Counted from the first letter of the stretch, positions 36,740 to 45,959 are shown. The stretch: 64,000 nt of DNA from Actinomycetota bacterium (GCA_040757835.1 JBFLWJ010000016.1:1-64000), one strand, 5' to 3'. A program made the numbers and translations. The notes: a model not told the origin generated them from the letters alone.

Positions 36740-36846
36740 CTTTTCGCTCCTTTTTCTGCTCAGATCTAACCAAACTCAGAAGAATTATGATATTGCTCTT
36801 CATGTAATATATATTATGATATATCTTATGTTATAATATAGGTATT
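36740..36846 (+). promoter_or_regulatory. AT-rich promoter region of the RHH gene
   Basis: TATAAT at 36832-36837 lies 10 bp before the ATG, inside an AT-rich stretch of overlapping partial palindromes (36803-36840, ATATAT/TATGAT runs). Ribbon-helix-helix proteins commonly bind such sites to control their own genes. No -35 box is clear. Confidence 0.4.
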
Positions 36847-37086
36847 ATGAAAGGCGCTGCGGAAGAAGGCGGAAAGACGCTCGGGGGGAAGGGCTCGCCC
36901 AAGCTCAAGAAGCTCCTCTACATGGACGAACACTTCGCGGATGCCCTCGAGGTCACCGCGCACCTCGAGGGGGTATCGCAATCGGAGATCCTCAGGCGGG
37001 CCCTGGCTGCCTACTTCGCCGGCTACGACCGCACGAGGGTCAAAGCCTTCGCGCAGAAGGCCAAAGCCCTGGACCGGTTCAAATGA
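36847..37086 (+). CDS. Ribbon-helix-helix (CopG-like) DNA-binding protein
   Basis: 79 residues. A basic N-terminus precedes KKLLYMDEHFADALEVTAHLEG and SQSEILRRALAAYF, a strand-helix-helix pattern typical of the RHH fold of antitoxins and small repressors. No toxin gene follows directly; the next genes begin 230 bp later after a hairpin. It may be an orphan antitoxin or regulator. Autoregulation through the AT-rich upstream region is plausible. Confidence 0.65.
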   Translation: MKGAAEEGGKTLGGKGSPKLKKLLYMDEHFADALEVTAHLEGVSQSEILRRALAAYFAGYDRTRVKAFAQKAKALDRFK

Positions 37087-37169
37087 GCTGTGTATGGGCA
37101 AATTCGCGGTTTCTTGGGGAGATAACCCCGGGCGAAAAGGCATAAAAGCCCAGGATAGTATGGCGGGTT

Positions 37170-37197
37170 ACTTCCGATAACCCGATTTATCGGAAGT
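37170..37197 (+). terminator. Perfect 11-bp stem hairpin
   Basis: ACTTCCGATAA and TTATCGGAAGT flank a 6-base loop, 84 bp after the RHH gene stop. There is no T-run, so it is a weak terminator candidate or an mRNA-end structure. Confidence 0.45.
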
Positions 37198-37318
37198 TGG
37201 GGGAGTATGGGGTGCCTGGTAAGGAATGACTCCGCTTTGTCTTCAGGGAGATTATAATTACCTTGTATACGCTACGGATTGCATAGGAAATGACGCATCG
37301 AGCGGAAAGGTCTAAACC

Positions 37319-37528
37319 GTGCCCGATCATTTCGGTTGTTTCGCTGCGGAAACCGAGGATATATATCTCGATAGACTTCGGCAGATGAGCTGCGAAGAGC
37401 GACTGAAAGCGGCGGTGGCTCTCAGCGAGTCGGTCAGGAAGATAGCTATCGCCGGCATCAAGCACGATCATCCGGGGATCACCGAAGATGGGCTGCGGGA
37501 AGAACTACTGAGAAGGATATACGGATGA
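37319..37528 (+). CDS. Small partner protein of a nucleotidyltransferase pair
   Basis: 69 residues, helical and charged, ending in a pattern (GIKHDHPGITEDGLREELLRRI) seen in short proteins encoded just before AbiEii/MNT-like nucleotidyltransferases. It starts at GTG with AAAGG eight bases upstream. Its TGA overlaps the next ATG by four bases, so translation is coupled. The likely role is antitoxin or partner, inferred from arrangement. Confidence 0.6.
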   Translation: MPDHFGCFAAETEDIYLDRLRQMSCEERLKAAVALSESVRKIAIAGIKHDHPGITEDGLREELLRRIYG

Positions 37529-38079
37529 GCCCTTTAGATATCCTGCTGCAGGTGGTTGAACGACTGAATGGGCTGAATATCCCCTACATGTTGAGCGGTG
37601 CTTTCGCAACCAGCTTCTATGGCAGGATCCGCTCCACACACGATATCGATCTGGTGGTCGAGATCGGCCAACATGATGCAGGTAGAATATTCGATACATT
37701 TGGTAACGACTATTATGTCAGCATGGACATGATCGAAGATGCGATACGGCATCATTCCATGTTCAATCTCATCCACAACGAGACAACAACCAAGGTCGAT
37801 TTCTGGATGCTCGAGGATTCGGCCTTCGACCATAGCAGGTTCTCGCGCAGGAAAGAGGAGACCCTGGAAGGCACTCCCGTTTCTATCTCTATGCCTGAGG
37901 ATTTGATCGTCATCAAGCTTGATTGGTTCAAGCGCTCAGGTGTTCATAAGCATTACGAAGATGCCCTCGGGATAGTCCTGGTGCAGCAGGACACCCTGGA
38001 TATCGAGTACATCCGCGGATGGTGCGACCGGCTCTCTCTAGGGGAGCTCTGCGAGCGCCTACTGAGCGAAGCGGATTGA
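37525..38079 (+). CDS. Nucleotidyltransferase-fold protein (AbiEii/DUF6036-like)
   Basis: 184 residues. The SGAFATSFYGRIRSTHDIDLVVEI region contains the nucleotidyltransferase signature (small residues, then R-x-T-x-D-x-D). KVDFWML supplies the third acidic residue, and EDLIVIKLDW follows as in AbiEii-like proteins. Relatives are toxins of type IV-like AbiE systems or MNT antitoxins that modify partners or tRNA. It overlaps the upstream small gene by four bases, forming a two-gene module. Confidence 0.75.
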   Translation: MSPLDILLQVVERLNGLNIPYMLSGAFATSFYGRIRSTHDIDLVVEIGQHDAGRIFDTFGNDYYVSMDMIEDAIRHHSMFNLIHNETTTKVDFWMLEDSAFDHSRFSRRKEETLEGTPVSISMPEDLIVIKLDWFKRSGVHKHYEDALGIVLVQQDTLDIEYIRGWCDRLSLGELCERLLSEAD

Positions 38080-38139
38080 GCGCACCGCCCCCGCCGTCCA
38101 TTACCGCGGTTACGGCCGTCTGTCCGGCAGCCTGAGGGT

Positions 38140-38325
38140 TCAGGCGTAGTAGCGGCCGGGCAGGTACGGGGCCTGCTTCGCGAGGTGGACGATGAACCGC
38201 TTCTTGGACTCGTCCAGTTGCGCGAATTGCAATGCGAGCAGGGCCGCCATGCCCAACAGGAGCAATGGCACAGCTTTCCTGACAAGGCCTTTTCCGCTTA
38301 CTTCCGCGCTTTCTTTCTTGAGCAT
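38140..38325 (-). CDS. Single-TM microprotein A, downstream of flavoprotein
   Basis: 61 residues: a charged N-terminus, one TM helix (AVPLLLLGMAALLALQFA) and a short C-terminal segment HLAKQAPYLPGRYYA. The ATG has a strong AGGAGG site. It resembles the 52-residue protein at 45960-46118 (AKQ, LP and R-Y-aromatic at the C-terminus), which also follows a phytoene-desaturase-like gene. The shared context suggests a membrane anchor or small subunit for these flavoproteins. This is inference. Confidence 0.7.
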   Translation of the reverse strand: MLKKESAEVSGKGLVRKAVPLLLLGMAALLALQFAQLDESKKRFIVHLAKQAPYLPGRYYA

Positions 38326-38399
38326 CCTATCCTCCTGGATTATCGCGATCCAAATCACTATGTATTACCATCTGCACCTACCATACCTCACTCGTATGC

Positions 38400-38539
38400 G
38401 ATACCGGCGTGGTAGGGATCGCTTCGCTCGCGCTCGCGGTGACATTCATACGGCCCGTCATACTACTCAGATCTTCCGCGCCCCTGCATCTTGACGATAC
38501 CGGCTTGTTGGAGATCGCTTCGCTCGCGCTCGCGATGAC
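38400..38539. repeat. Two 44-bp dispersed repeats
   Basis: Units at 38400-38443 and 38496-38539 share GATACCGG and ATCGCTTCGCTCGCGCTCGC, and a related unit is at 40158-40207. All are intergenic and GC-palindromic, like small interspersed repeats of other bacteria. Confidence 0.75.
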
Positions 38540-38577
38540 GATTTCCCGACCGCCTCGTCTCACCCCTCCTTCCCCCA

Positions 38578-40080
38578 CTAACGCGACTCGTACTTGTCAA
38601 CAAGCTGGGAGGCGATGTAGCCCGAGGCAATGGCCGAGGGCACGCCGCCGCCGGGATGGGTGGAGGCGCCGGTGAGGTAGAGTCCCTTGATGGACTTGGA
38701 CTTCGCCGACGGCCGGAAGACCGCCTGGTTGGGCAGGTCCATGGTCAGGCCGTAGATGGCGCCCTTGGGGTTCTGCAGCTTGCGCTCGAAGTCGAGGGGG
38801 GTCGATACCTCCAGCACCTTGACGTGGTCCTCCATGCCGGGGATGGCCGTCTTGGAGAGCCCGTGGATCATCTTCTCCGCCACGCCCTGCTTGATGCTGT
38901 CCCAGTCGCCGTCCGCCAGGTCGTACGGACCCATGCCCATGATGTTGAGGACGTGGCAGCCCTCCGGCGCCATGGAGGGGTCCGACTCGGTGGGCCAGCA
39001 GATGAGGCCGTAGACGTCCTCGGGCATGCGCCCCTTCACGAAGTCGTTCCACCAGAAGTCGTTCATCATCTCCAGGGGACCGATGGTCAGGCTGTGGTGG
39101 GCCTCCAGGGGCGGGCGGTAGTCCAGCCCGACGTAGAGCATGACGCAGGACATGGACACCTCGTAGCTCTTGATGCCGAAGCGCGCCAGCCAGGGCAGCT
39201 GCTCCTCGCCGATCATCTCCAGGTAGAGCTTCTTGGCGTTGACGTTGGAGATGACTACGTCGGAGGTGATCTCCGTGCCGTCCTTGAGCCTCACTCCCTC
39301 GGCCCTGCGGTCGCGCACCATGACCCGGTCAACGTCGGTGTTCAGGCGCAGCTCCATGCCCAGCTTCTCGCCGACGCGCTGGAAGGCCTTGGGGATCTGT
39401 ATCATGCCGCCGCGCGGGTACCAGATGCCCTCGTGCTCCGAGTAGGGGATGAGGGCGATGAAGCCCGGCGCCAGCTCCGGGGGCAGGCCGCAGTAGAAGG
39501 ACTGGAAGGACATGGTCTGCTGCACGATGTCGTTCTTGAAGTACTTCTTGATCACGTCCTGATACGAGTTGACGAAGAGGGGCAGGAACTTGAGCATGCG
39601 CGGGTTCTTGATGCCCATCTTCGCGAGGTCCACCATGCTGTTGCAGGGATTGGTGAAGAAGGCCGCGATGGTCTGCTTCATCATGTCCGCAAAGTAGTCG
39701 GCGAGGTCGAACCACTGCTTTCCGTCCTGGGGGGAAATGCTGGAGATGACCTCCGCCGTCCCCTCCAGGGAGACGGGGTAGTTGACGCGCGAGCCGTCCT
39801 CGAAGATGTAGCTGTAGATGGGGTCGCAGGGCATGAGGTCCACCTCCTGCTGGAAGGTGGTGCCCAGTGCCTCGAAGGCCTTCTCGACGGGATAGACGAC
39901 CTCCACGATGGAGGCCCCCACGTCAAAGCTGAACCCCTCCTTCTCGAAGGTGGAGCAGCAGCCGCCCACCCGTTCACTCTGCTCGAGCACCAGCACCTTG
40001 CGCCCCTGCTTGGCCAGGAGGGCGCCCGCGCTGATGCCCCCGCATCCCGCTCCGATCACTATCGCGTCGTAATCCCCCAT
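38578..40080 (-). CDS. Phytoene-desaturase-like FAD oxidoreductase (paralogue A)
   Basis: 500 residues. The N-terminal dinucleotide-binding motif IVIGAGCGGISAGALLAKQGRKVLVLE and GGCCSTFEKEGFSFDVGAS are typical of the CrtI/phytoene desaturase superfamily, as is the C-terminal GLYLTGASTHPGGGVPSA FAD contact. Relatives desaturate or isomerise isoprenoids and other lipids. No carotenoid genes (phytoene synthase, GGPP synthase) are nearby; instead it follows a GlcD/E/F-like set. It is similar throughout to the gene at 46130-47647. Confidence 0.9.
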   Translation of the reverse strand: MGDYDAIVIGAGCGGISAGALLAKQGRKVLVLEQSERVGGCCSTFEKEGFSFDVGASIVEVVYPVEKAFEALGTTFQQEVDLMPCDPIYSYIFEDGSRVNYPVSLEGTAEVISSISPQDGKQWFDLADYFADMMKQTIAAFFTNPCNSMVDLAKMGIKNPRMLKFLPLFVNSYQDVIKKYFKNDIVQQTMSFQSFYCGLPPELAPGFIALIPYSEHEGIWYPRGGMIQIPKAFQRVGEKLGMELRLNTDVDRVMVRDRRAEGVRLKDGTEITSDVVISNVNAKKLYLEMIGEEQLPWLARFGIKSYEVSMSCVMLYVGLDYRPPLEAHHSLTIGPLEMMNDFWWNDFVKGRMPEDVYGLICWPTESDPSMAPEGCHVLNIMGMGPYDLADGDWDSIKQGVAEKMIHGLSKTAIPGMEDHVKVLEVSTPLDFERKLQNPKGAIYGLTMDLPNQAVFRPSAKSKSIKGLYLTGASTHPGGGVPSAIASGYIASQLVDKYESR

Positions 40081-40157
40081 GAATCAAACCTCCTATCGCT
40101 TCGTCGTCGAACAACCGTTCCCAGGGTCTCGCATCTTGACATGCCTTGGCCCGGCGA

Positions 40158-40207
40158 CATAGCCGGCGTGGTAGAGATCGCCACGTCGCTGCGCTCCTCG
40201 CGATGAC
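40158..40207. repeat. Third unit of the 44-bp dispersed repeat
   Basis: AGCCGGCGTGGTAGAGATCG followed by a GC-rich palindromic tail ending in GATGAC matches the units at 38400 and 38496. Confidence 0.65.
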
Positions 40208-40241
40208 GTTTTCACCACCGCCTCATGGTGACGTTGGCATC

Positions 40242-41855
40242 TCACAGTGCCGCCTTCTTCATGCGCAGGGTGTCGTAATCGAACCTGCGCATGCAGACGT
40301 TGTTGGGGTCGTAGATCATCTTCATGTCCCGGTAGGTGTCCACGTAGGTGCCCGCCTGGGGGAAGATGAAACCGATGAGGTCGTGCAGGGGCCCCGCCCC
40401 CTCGACCAGCGCCCACACCCCGAAGCACACCCCGGAGCCGTTGCGGAAGGACGCCGCCATGGCCGCCAGGGTCCCGGAGATGGTGCGCAGGCTGTCCTCG
40501 GGGTTGGACTGGTCGATGAAGATGTCGAACTCGATGAAGCCCAGCCGCCCCATGTCGTAGGGCTGGAAGTAGGTGGCGATCATATCCGCCGAGATGACGT
40601 TGTCGTCCGTGCCCACCTGCTGGGTCATGGCCTTCATCATGTCGTTGTTGATGTTCACCAGGTTCTCCAGGTGGTCCAGGCCGAAACCCACGAAGAAAGA
40701 GCCCTTGACCCGCTGCACACGCACCGATTCGCGGAAGAACTTGGTGAACTTGTCCACGCCCAGGATGCGCCCGGCGGAGATGTCCTCCACCACCTCCCAG
40801 TCCATGAACTCGAACTCCGGCGCCACCGCCAGGATGTCCTCCTCGCACACCTTGCACTTCACCTCGGTCTCCTCCATCGAGTAGCCGCCGGTGACCGGCA
40901 CCACGTAGTGGCGGGGGAACATGGGGATGAGCTTCTCCGATTCGGCGTTGGTCTCGGCGAGGAAGATGCCCATGTAGGTGTTCTGGAAGTACGCGTTCTC
41001 GATGACGATGTTGCGCTGGCTGATGGCCTTGAGGGCCGGGGCTATGTTCTCCCAGCTATCGGAGTCGCTGATGGGCACGGTGAGCTTGACCTCGTTGGGG
41101 TTGGGGTAGAGGCGCAGGGTCATCTCGGTGACGATGCCCATGCAGCCCATGGAGCCGCGCAGGAAAGCGCGCACGTCGGGCCCGGGCCCGGGCATGTGGG
41201 CCAGGTCCGCGCCGTAGGCCGCCGGCCCCCCGGTCATCACCTGCCCCTCGGGGAGGACGAGCTTGTAGCCGATGATGTGGTCCAGCCCCACCCCGTACTT
41301 GTTGGCCAGGGTGGAGATGTTGCCCATCATGATGTTGGAGACCACCGAGGCGTTGGCCGAGGTGGAGGGGTTGATGAGGCGCAGGCCGCGCTTGAGCGTC
41401 TCCGTCTGCAGCTGGGCGAAGGTGACCCCCGGGCCGATGGTGCAGAACATGTTCTCCTCGTCTATCTCGACGATCTCGTCCATGCGCCTCAGGTCGCAGA
41501 GGATGCCGCCGTAAGGCGGGATGGTCATGCCCAGGGTGTTGAGGCCGGTGCCGTAAGGCGTCACGTCGACGAGGAACTCGTTGGCGGTCTTGAGGATGGC
41601 CGCAACGTCCTCGGTGGAGCCGGGCAGGGCCACGATGTGGGGGTGGTTCATGGGCACAACGGACTGGTCGCGCGCGTAGGCCACGGTGATGTTGATGTCG
41701 TTGGACACCCACTCCTCGCCCAGCTTTTCCTGCAGGGCGCGGTAGGCCCTCTCCAGGTTCTCGGGCAGGTTGTGGTCCCCCTCCATCTCGTGCTTCACCG
41801 GCACCTTGATCACCTTGCGCTCGCGCAGGTCCTGCTGGAGGTCCTTGCCCTTCAT
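40242..41855 (-). CDS. FAD-binding oxidase, GlcD/vanillyl-alcohol-oxidase-like
   Basis: 537 residues of the FAD-binding type 4 (VAO/PCMH) family. The FAD domain shows PGSTEDVAAILK, a TPYGTGLNTLG loop, GPGVTFAQLQ and GSMGCMGIVTEMTLRL. The C-terminal substrate cap ends with the YDPNNVCMRRFDYDTLR region. It would oxidise a 2-hydroxyacid, alcohol or ether-lipid precursor. Its start abuts the stop of the Fe-S gene (TAG-ATG), consistent with one operon. No flavin-linking His was assigned. Confidence 0.85.
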   Translation of the reverse strand: MKGKDLQQDLRERKVIKVPVKHEMEGDHNLPENLERAYRALQEKLGEEWVSNDINITVAYARDQSVVPMNHPHIVALPGSTEDVAAILKTANEFLVDVTPYGTGLNTLGMTIPPYGGILCDLRRMDEIVEIDEENMFCTIGPGVTFAQLQTETLKRGLRLINPSTSANASVVSNIMMGNISTLANKYGVGLDHIIGYKLVLPEGQVMTGGPAAYGADLAHMPGPGPDVRAFLRGSMGCMGIVTEMTLRLYPNPNEVKLTVPISDSDSWENIAPALKAISQRNIVIENAYFQNTYMGIFLAETNAESEKLIPMFPRHYVVPVTGGYSMEETEVKCKVCEEDILAVAPEFEFMDWEVVEDISAGRILGVDKFTKFFRESVRVQRVKGSFFVGFGLDHLENLVNINNDMMKAMTQQVGTDDNVISADMIATYFQPYDMGRLGFIEFDIFIDQSNPEDSLRTISGTLAAMAASFRNGSGVCFGVWALVEGAGPLHDLIGFIFPQAGTYVDTYRDMKMIYDPNNVCMRRFDYDTLRMKKAAL

Positions 41856-43055
41856 CTAAACCACCTCCTCCAATCCCGAGGCCAGCAGCTCGAAGATGTC
41901 GTAGACCGGCAGGTCTCCCTGGCCGGCGAAATGGCCTTCACAGTGGGGGCAGGCGGTGACGACGGCCTCGGCCCCCACCGCCCTGGCCTCCTCCAGGCGT
42001 TCCGCCGCCGTCCACCCGGCCAGTTCCGGCTTGCCCGCCTTCACGCCGCCGCCGGCCCCGCAGCACCAGGAGTTCTCGCGGTTGCGCTGGAACTCGAGCA
42101 GCTCGAAACCGGGAAGGGCGGCGAGGAGCTTGCGCGGCTGTTCGTAGACCTCGCACCAGCGCCCCAGCAGGCAGGGGTCGTGGTAGGCGCCCTTGACCCG
42201 GGCCTCTCCCTTGAACTCGAGCTTCTTCTTCTTTAGCAGCCGGGCCAGGACCTCGGTGGCGTGCACCACCTCGATGTCCATGGCCTGCCCGTATTCGTCC
42301 TCGAGGGCCTGCATGCAGTGGGGGCAGGCGGTTATTATGCGCGATGCTCCGGTGGAGCGGAAGAGCTCGATGTTCTCGAGGGCATGTTCCTCGAAGCCGT
42401 CGCGGTCCCCGAGAGCGAGGCTGAAGGCGCGGCAGCAGGGCTCGGAATCGCCCAGCACGCCGAAGTCGAGGCCCGCTGCCTGCAGTACCTTTATGAGCGA
42501 GTCCAGCTTGCCCTGCATCTCCTTGCCGGCCGCATAGGCGCAACCCACGAAGAGGAGGTCCTCCACCTGCTCCCTGGTGGCATCCTTCGCCCCCGTTCCC
42601 TTGACCGCCTTGCCCTTGAACCCCTCCTTCAGACCCAGGGGGTTGTCGTTCTTCGAGGTCGATTCCAGCAGCGCCCGGTGGCCTTCCAGGGGGCCCCACC
42701 CCTCGTCCACCGCTTTTTCGCGCATGAGCTGGATGGTGCGGGTGGTGTGCATGCCCTTGAGCGGGAAGCACATCTCCTGGCACAGTCCGCAGAGGTTGCA
42801 GGAGTAGATGATGTCGGCGGTCTTCTCCGAGGGGTCGAACTCCAGGTTGGTGACGGCCCGGGCGATCTCCATCATCCCCGCCGCGTAATAGGACTCGAAA
42901 CGGTAGCGGGTGCCGCAGGGGCAGTTGGCGGAGAAACGCGCGCTCTCGAAGACCTGCACGTTCATGGACTGGCACATCTTGCACTTGCCGCATACCCAGT
43001 AGTCGTCGCGGTAGTCGGTGAGCTTCTCCCTCTTCCTGGTGAGTCCCTTGTCCAT
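41856..43055 (-). CDS. (Fe-S) protein with CCG domains, GlcF/heterodisulfide-reductase-like
   Basis: 399 residues. N-terminal cysteines CGKCKMCQ and CNLCGLCQEMCFP can bind two 4Fe-4S clusters; an extra CPCG follows the first. Two CCG-type regions follow (VGCAYAAG with GDSEPCCRAF, and HDPCLLGRWCEV with SWCCGAGGG). This matches GlcF, LutA and HdrB-like electron-transfer subunits. It sits between two FAD oxidase genes with 0- to 3-bp gaps, so the three probably form one complex passing electrons to a quinone or other carrier. Confidence 0.88.
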   Translation of the reverse strand: MDKGLTRKREKLTDYRDDYWVCGKCKMCQSMNVQVFESARFSANCPCGTRYRFESYYAAGMMEIARAVTNLEFDPSEKTADIIYSCNLCGLCQEMCFPLKGMHTTRTIQLMREKAVDEGWGPLEGHRALLESTSKNDNPLGLKEGFKGKAVKGTGAKDATREQVEDLLFVGCAYAAGKEMQGKLDSLIKVLQAAGLDFGVLGDSEPCCRAFSLALGDRDGFEEHALENIELFRSTGASRIITACPHCMQALEDEYGQAMDIEVVHATEVLARLLKKKKLEFKGEARVKGAYHDPCLLGRWCEVYEQPRKLLAALPGFELLEFQRNRENSWCCGAGGGVKAGKPELAGWTAAERLEEARAVGAEAVVTACPHCEGHFAGQGDLPVYDIFELLASGLEEVV

Positions 43056-43058
43056 GGC

Positions 43059-44429
43059 CTACACCCCCTCCATGAGTTGTCCGGGGTTGAGCAAACCCTC
43101 GGGGTCCATTACCTTCTTGAGGTTGCGGATGAGGCGGATGTTCTCGGGGTCCATGCGCGAATAGACCTCCCCGGCCACCTCGCCGCGGGGGCGGCTGACG
43201 TGGGCTCCATCGTCGAGCAGAGCCCTGTAGGCACCGGTCCAGGTCCCGGCCAGCTCCGCATCGCCGGGTTCGTGGTAGATGTCGGTCTCGCAGTAGAAGG
43301 CGGCCCCGTAGTAAGAGGGGATGGCCACCTGCCCGACGGGACGGTCCCCCAGCAATGCGGCCGCTTTTTCGAAGAGCCCTGCCGCCTTGCCCGCGAAGGT
43401 GAAATAGTCGATGGTCTCCGTCCCGCCCCGGTAGTAGTCGCGCTCGCTCACGTACCAGGGCCACTCGAACTTGCCCTGCATGAGGGCGGCGAGCTCTCCG
43501 CCGTTAAGTCTGCCGCCGCAGCTCGCGGCCATCTCCCGGGTCTGGCGGTCCCACACCTCCACCAGCGAGGGGTGGTTGTCGAAGCCGAAGACGACACTCC
43601 AGGGCGGTAGCTCCCCCGCCAGGGCATCGGCCTCTTCCGGGCCGCCGGAGAGCAGCACCGAGAGGTAACGCCGGTCGGCGGCCACGCACTCGAAGACCTG
43701 GTCGTGGCGGCAGGCCAGCCGGGCGGCCGCGATGGCCGACTGCGCGTCATCGAAGGCGTACGTGGTGACCCGCCGCTCCTCCCAGCGCTTGTAGATCCAG
43801 GCCTTCATGGCGTAGGGCATGCCGAAGATGTCCTCGCTGGCATGGAAGAGGTTGGAGTACATGGGCCCCAGGTCCTCGCGGAACTCGGCGTGGCCGTCGG
43901 GGGTGTACTGGTCGGTACCGCTCATCCACAGCCGGCCGTCGGCGAGGATGGCGTGGAAGGTGGTGAACTGGTAGGGGCGGGTGGCGCCGTTGGCCAGGAT
44001 GACGTCGCGGTCGATATAGGAGCGCACTACGGAGGAAGAGGTGGCCGAGGCCGGCATGAGCAACCGGAGGCCCAGCTTGTCCAGTTCCTCCTTGAGGCGC
44101 TCGAAGGTAACGCCGTACTCGATGAAGGCGAGGAGGTTGGCCTCGTCTATGCGCACGATATCGTCTATCCCGGTCAGGTCGATGAGGACTCCTCCCGACT
44201 TCGCCACCTCCGCGGCGAGGGTGCCGCGCCGGTGGGTGTAGATGGGCACGCCGTTCTCGTAGGCAGTCGCGGCCAGGCCGGCCAGCTCCAGACTGTCACG
44301 GGGCCGTGCCAGGGTAAGGTCGAACCCCGGCGGCGGTTTCTCGAAATAGGCCTTCAGGTCGGCCGCATCGGCGGTCAGCACGCCGGAACCGACGGCGTCC
44401 CGCAGCCTCTCCATCTGTCGCGTACTCAT
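43059..44429 (-). CDS. FAD-binding oxidase subunit, GlcE-like
   Basis: 456 residues. The FAD-binding type 4 fold is seen in ARPRDSLELAGLAATAYENGVPIYTHRRGT, GGVLIDLTGIDDIVRID and YGVTFERLKEELDKLG. It ends with RNLKKVMDPEGLLNPGQL, the common C-terminus of the family. I set the start at the ATG at 44429, with GGAGGT five to six bases upstream; the longer frame runs into the upstream gene and is Arg-rich. It is more divergent than the 537-residue subunit and lies 3 bp upstream of the Fe-S gene. Confidence 0.85.
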   Translation of the reverse strand: MSTRQMERLRDAVGSGVLTADAADLKAYFEKPPPGFDLTLARPRDSLELAGLAATAYENGVPIYTHRRGTLAAEVAKSGGVLIDLTGIDDIVRIDEANLLAFIEYGVTFERLKEELDKLGLRLLMPASATSSSVVRSYIDRDVILANGATRPYQFTTFHAILADGRLWMSGTDQYTPDGHAEFREDLGPMYSNLFHASEDIFGMPYAMKAWIYKRWEERRVTTYAFDDAQSAIAAARLACRHDQVFECVAADRRYLSVLLSGGPEEADALAGELPPWSVVFGFDNHPSLVEVWDRQTREMAASCGGRLNGGELAALMQGKFEWPWYVSERDYYRGGTETIDYFTFAGKAAGLFEKAAALLGDRPVGQVAIPSYYGAAFYCETDIYHEPGDAELAGTWTGAYRALLDDGAHVSRPRGEVAGEVYSRMDPENIRLIRNLKKVMDPEGLLNPGQLMEGV

Positions 44430-44457
44430 GCCACTACCTCCATTCCCCCTGACCCCC

Positions 44458-45849
44458 TTACTCATGCCTGCTCTTTCTATGCCAGCCGCCATAGGCCGCA
44501 AGGGCCCCGGCGGCGTCGATGGCGCGTTCAATAGAATCGTAGACGGGGACGCCCTTCTCCTCCATGGACAGGAACCAGCGCCTGCGGTCTTCCTCGGGCG
44601 CCCCCATGAAGCAGGCCAGGAAGGGTTTTTCGGGGTGTGCCGCCTTCGCCTCCGCCAGCATCCCCGCACCGTCGAACTCCGCCTCCGGCACCAGCGAAAA
44701 GACCACCAGGATGGCGTGCATGTCCTCCTGGGCACAGAAGGCATCGAGGATGACGCGGTAGGAGTCCTCCACCGAGCCCTGCAGGGTCCCCGACCAGATG
44801 TCCATGGGGTTGGCGAGCCGCGCCCAGCCGGGCAGTCCCGCGCGCAACCGCCGCATCGTGTCCTGCGCTGGCGGCGGCAGGCGCAGCCCCCGGCGCTGGC
44901 AGGCGTCAGCAGCCATCACGGTCCCCGCCCCGGTGATGGAGATCACCCCCAGGCCGGGGCCAGCGGGGGCGGGACAATAGGCCAGGGCCTTGGCGCTATC
45001 GAAGAGGCCGTCTATGCCTTCCACCGCCACCACCCCGGCCTGGGCCAGGGCCCCACGCAGCACGGCGTCCTCCCCGGCCAGGGAGCCGGTATGGCTGGCG
45101 GCCATGTCCATGCCCAGCCTCGTGCGCCCACCCTTGAGCAGGACGATGGGTTTGGAGCGCGAGACCCTGGCAGCGAGCTCGAGGAACTCCCTTCCCCTGG
45201 CGATGCCCTCGGAGTAGACGGCGATGACGCCGGTGCCTGAGTCCCCTTCCAGGTACTCCAGGACGTCCACCTCGTCGATGTCCGCCTTGTTGCCCAGGCA
45301 GGCCACCCTGGCGAGGCCGAAGTGCTGGGTCGAGCTCACCCACAGGGCATAGCCCCCGGCGAAGAGGCCGGTCTGGGCGATCACCGAAAGCGGGCCCGCC
45401 TTGATTGGTTGCAGGGTCATGAGGGAGGTGACGAAACCGGAACCGGTGCTGATGGTACCCACGCTGTTGGGGCCCATCATGCGCATGCCGCGCGCGCGCA
45501 CCGTATCCTGGAGCCGGCGCTGCATCTCGGCGCCCTCGGGCCCCGCATCCGTATATCCGCCGGCACAGACGATGACGTTGCGCGTGCCCGCGGCGGCACA
45601 GTCCTCCACGAAACCGGGTATCAACTCGCGCGGCAATAGGGCGACGGCGGTCTCCACCTCCTGTCCCACCTCGCGCACGGAGGGGAAGGCGGGAAACCCC
45701 ATGATCTCCCCGGCGTCGCGGTGGATGGCGAACACCCTGCCCGCGTACCCGAAGCGCTGCAGGTTGGCCAGGATCACATTGCCCAGCTTCATGGCCGAAC
45801 TCGAGGCCCCAGCCACGGCCACGCTGGTAGGATTGAAGAACGGTTCCAT
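44458..45849 (-). CDS. Acyl-CoA synthetase (NDP-forming) alpha-like protein
   Basis: About 463 residues. A CoA-binding Rossmann domain (SVAVAGASSSAMKLGNVI) is followed by two succinyl-CoA-ligase-like domains (MGPNSVGTI, ISQTG-like IAQTG, and the phosphohistidine region AASHTGSLAGED). The ATP-grasp (beta) part is absent, so the protein alone could not complete acyl-CoA plus ADP to acid plus ATP. A separate beta subunit must exist elsewhere, or the protein has another role. It lies 28 bp upstream of the GlcE-like gene on the same strand. Confidence 0.85.
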   Translation of the reverse strand: MEPFFNPTSVAVAGASSSAMKLGNVILANLQRFGYAGRVFAIHRDAGEIMGFPAFPSVREVGQEVETAVALLPRELIPGFVEDCAAAGTRNVIVCAGGYTDAGPEGAEMQRRLQDTVRARGMRMMGPNSVGTISTGSGFVTSLMTLQPIKAGPLSVIAQTGLFAGGYALWVSSTQHFGLARVACLGNKADIDEVDVLEYLEGDSGTGVIAVYSEGIARGREFLELAARVSRSKPIVLLKGGRTRLGMDMAASHTGSLAGEDAVLRGALAQAGVVAVEGIDGLFDSAKALAYCPAPAGPGLGVISITGAGTVMAADACQRRGLRLPPPAQDTMRRLRAGLPGWARLANPMDIWSGTLQGSVEDSYRVILDAFCAQEDMHAILVVFSLVPEAEFDGAGMLAEAKAAHPEKPFLACFMGAPEEDRRRWFLSMEEKGVPVYDSIERAIDAAGALAAYGGWHRKSRHE

Positions 45850-45959
45850 CTCTGATGCCACGGACGTTCCCCCCAGACCGGACGTCTCAATGCATGCCGG
45901 GCCCTATGCACGCCGCAGCGGCCCCCTGTGACCCGGCCGCGCTCATCCGTATGTGTATC

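Noticed and set aside
38578..40080. Carotenoid phytoene desaturase (crtI)
   Set aside because: Fold matches, but no phytoene synthase, GGPP synthase or lycopene genes are nearby and the context is an oxidase complex, so a specific crtI name is not justified.
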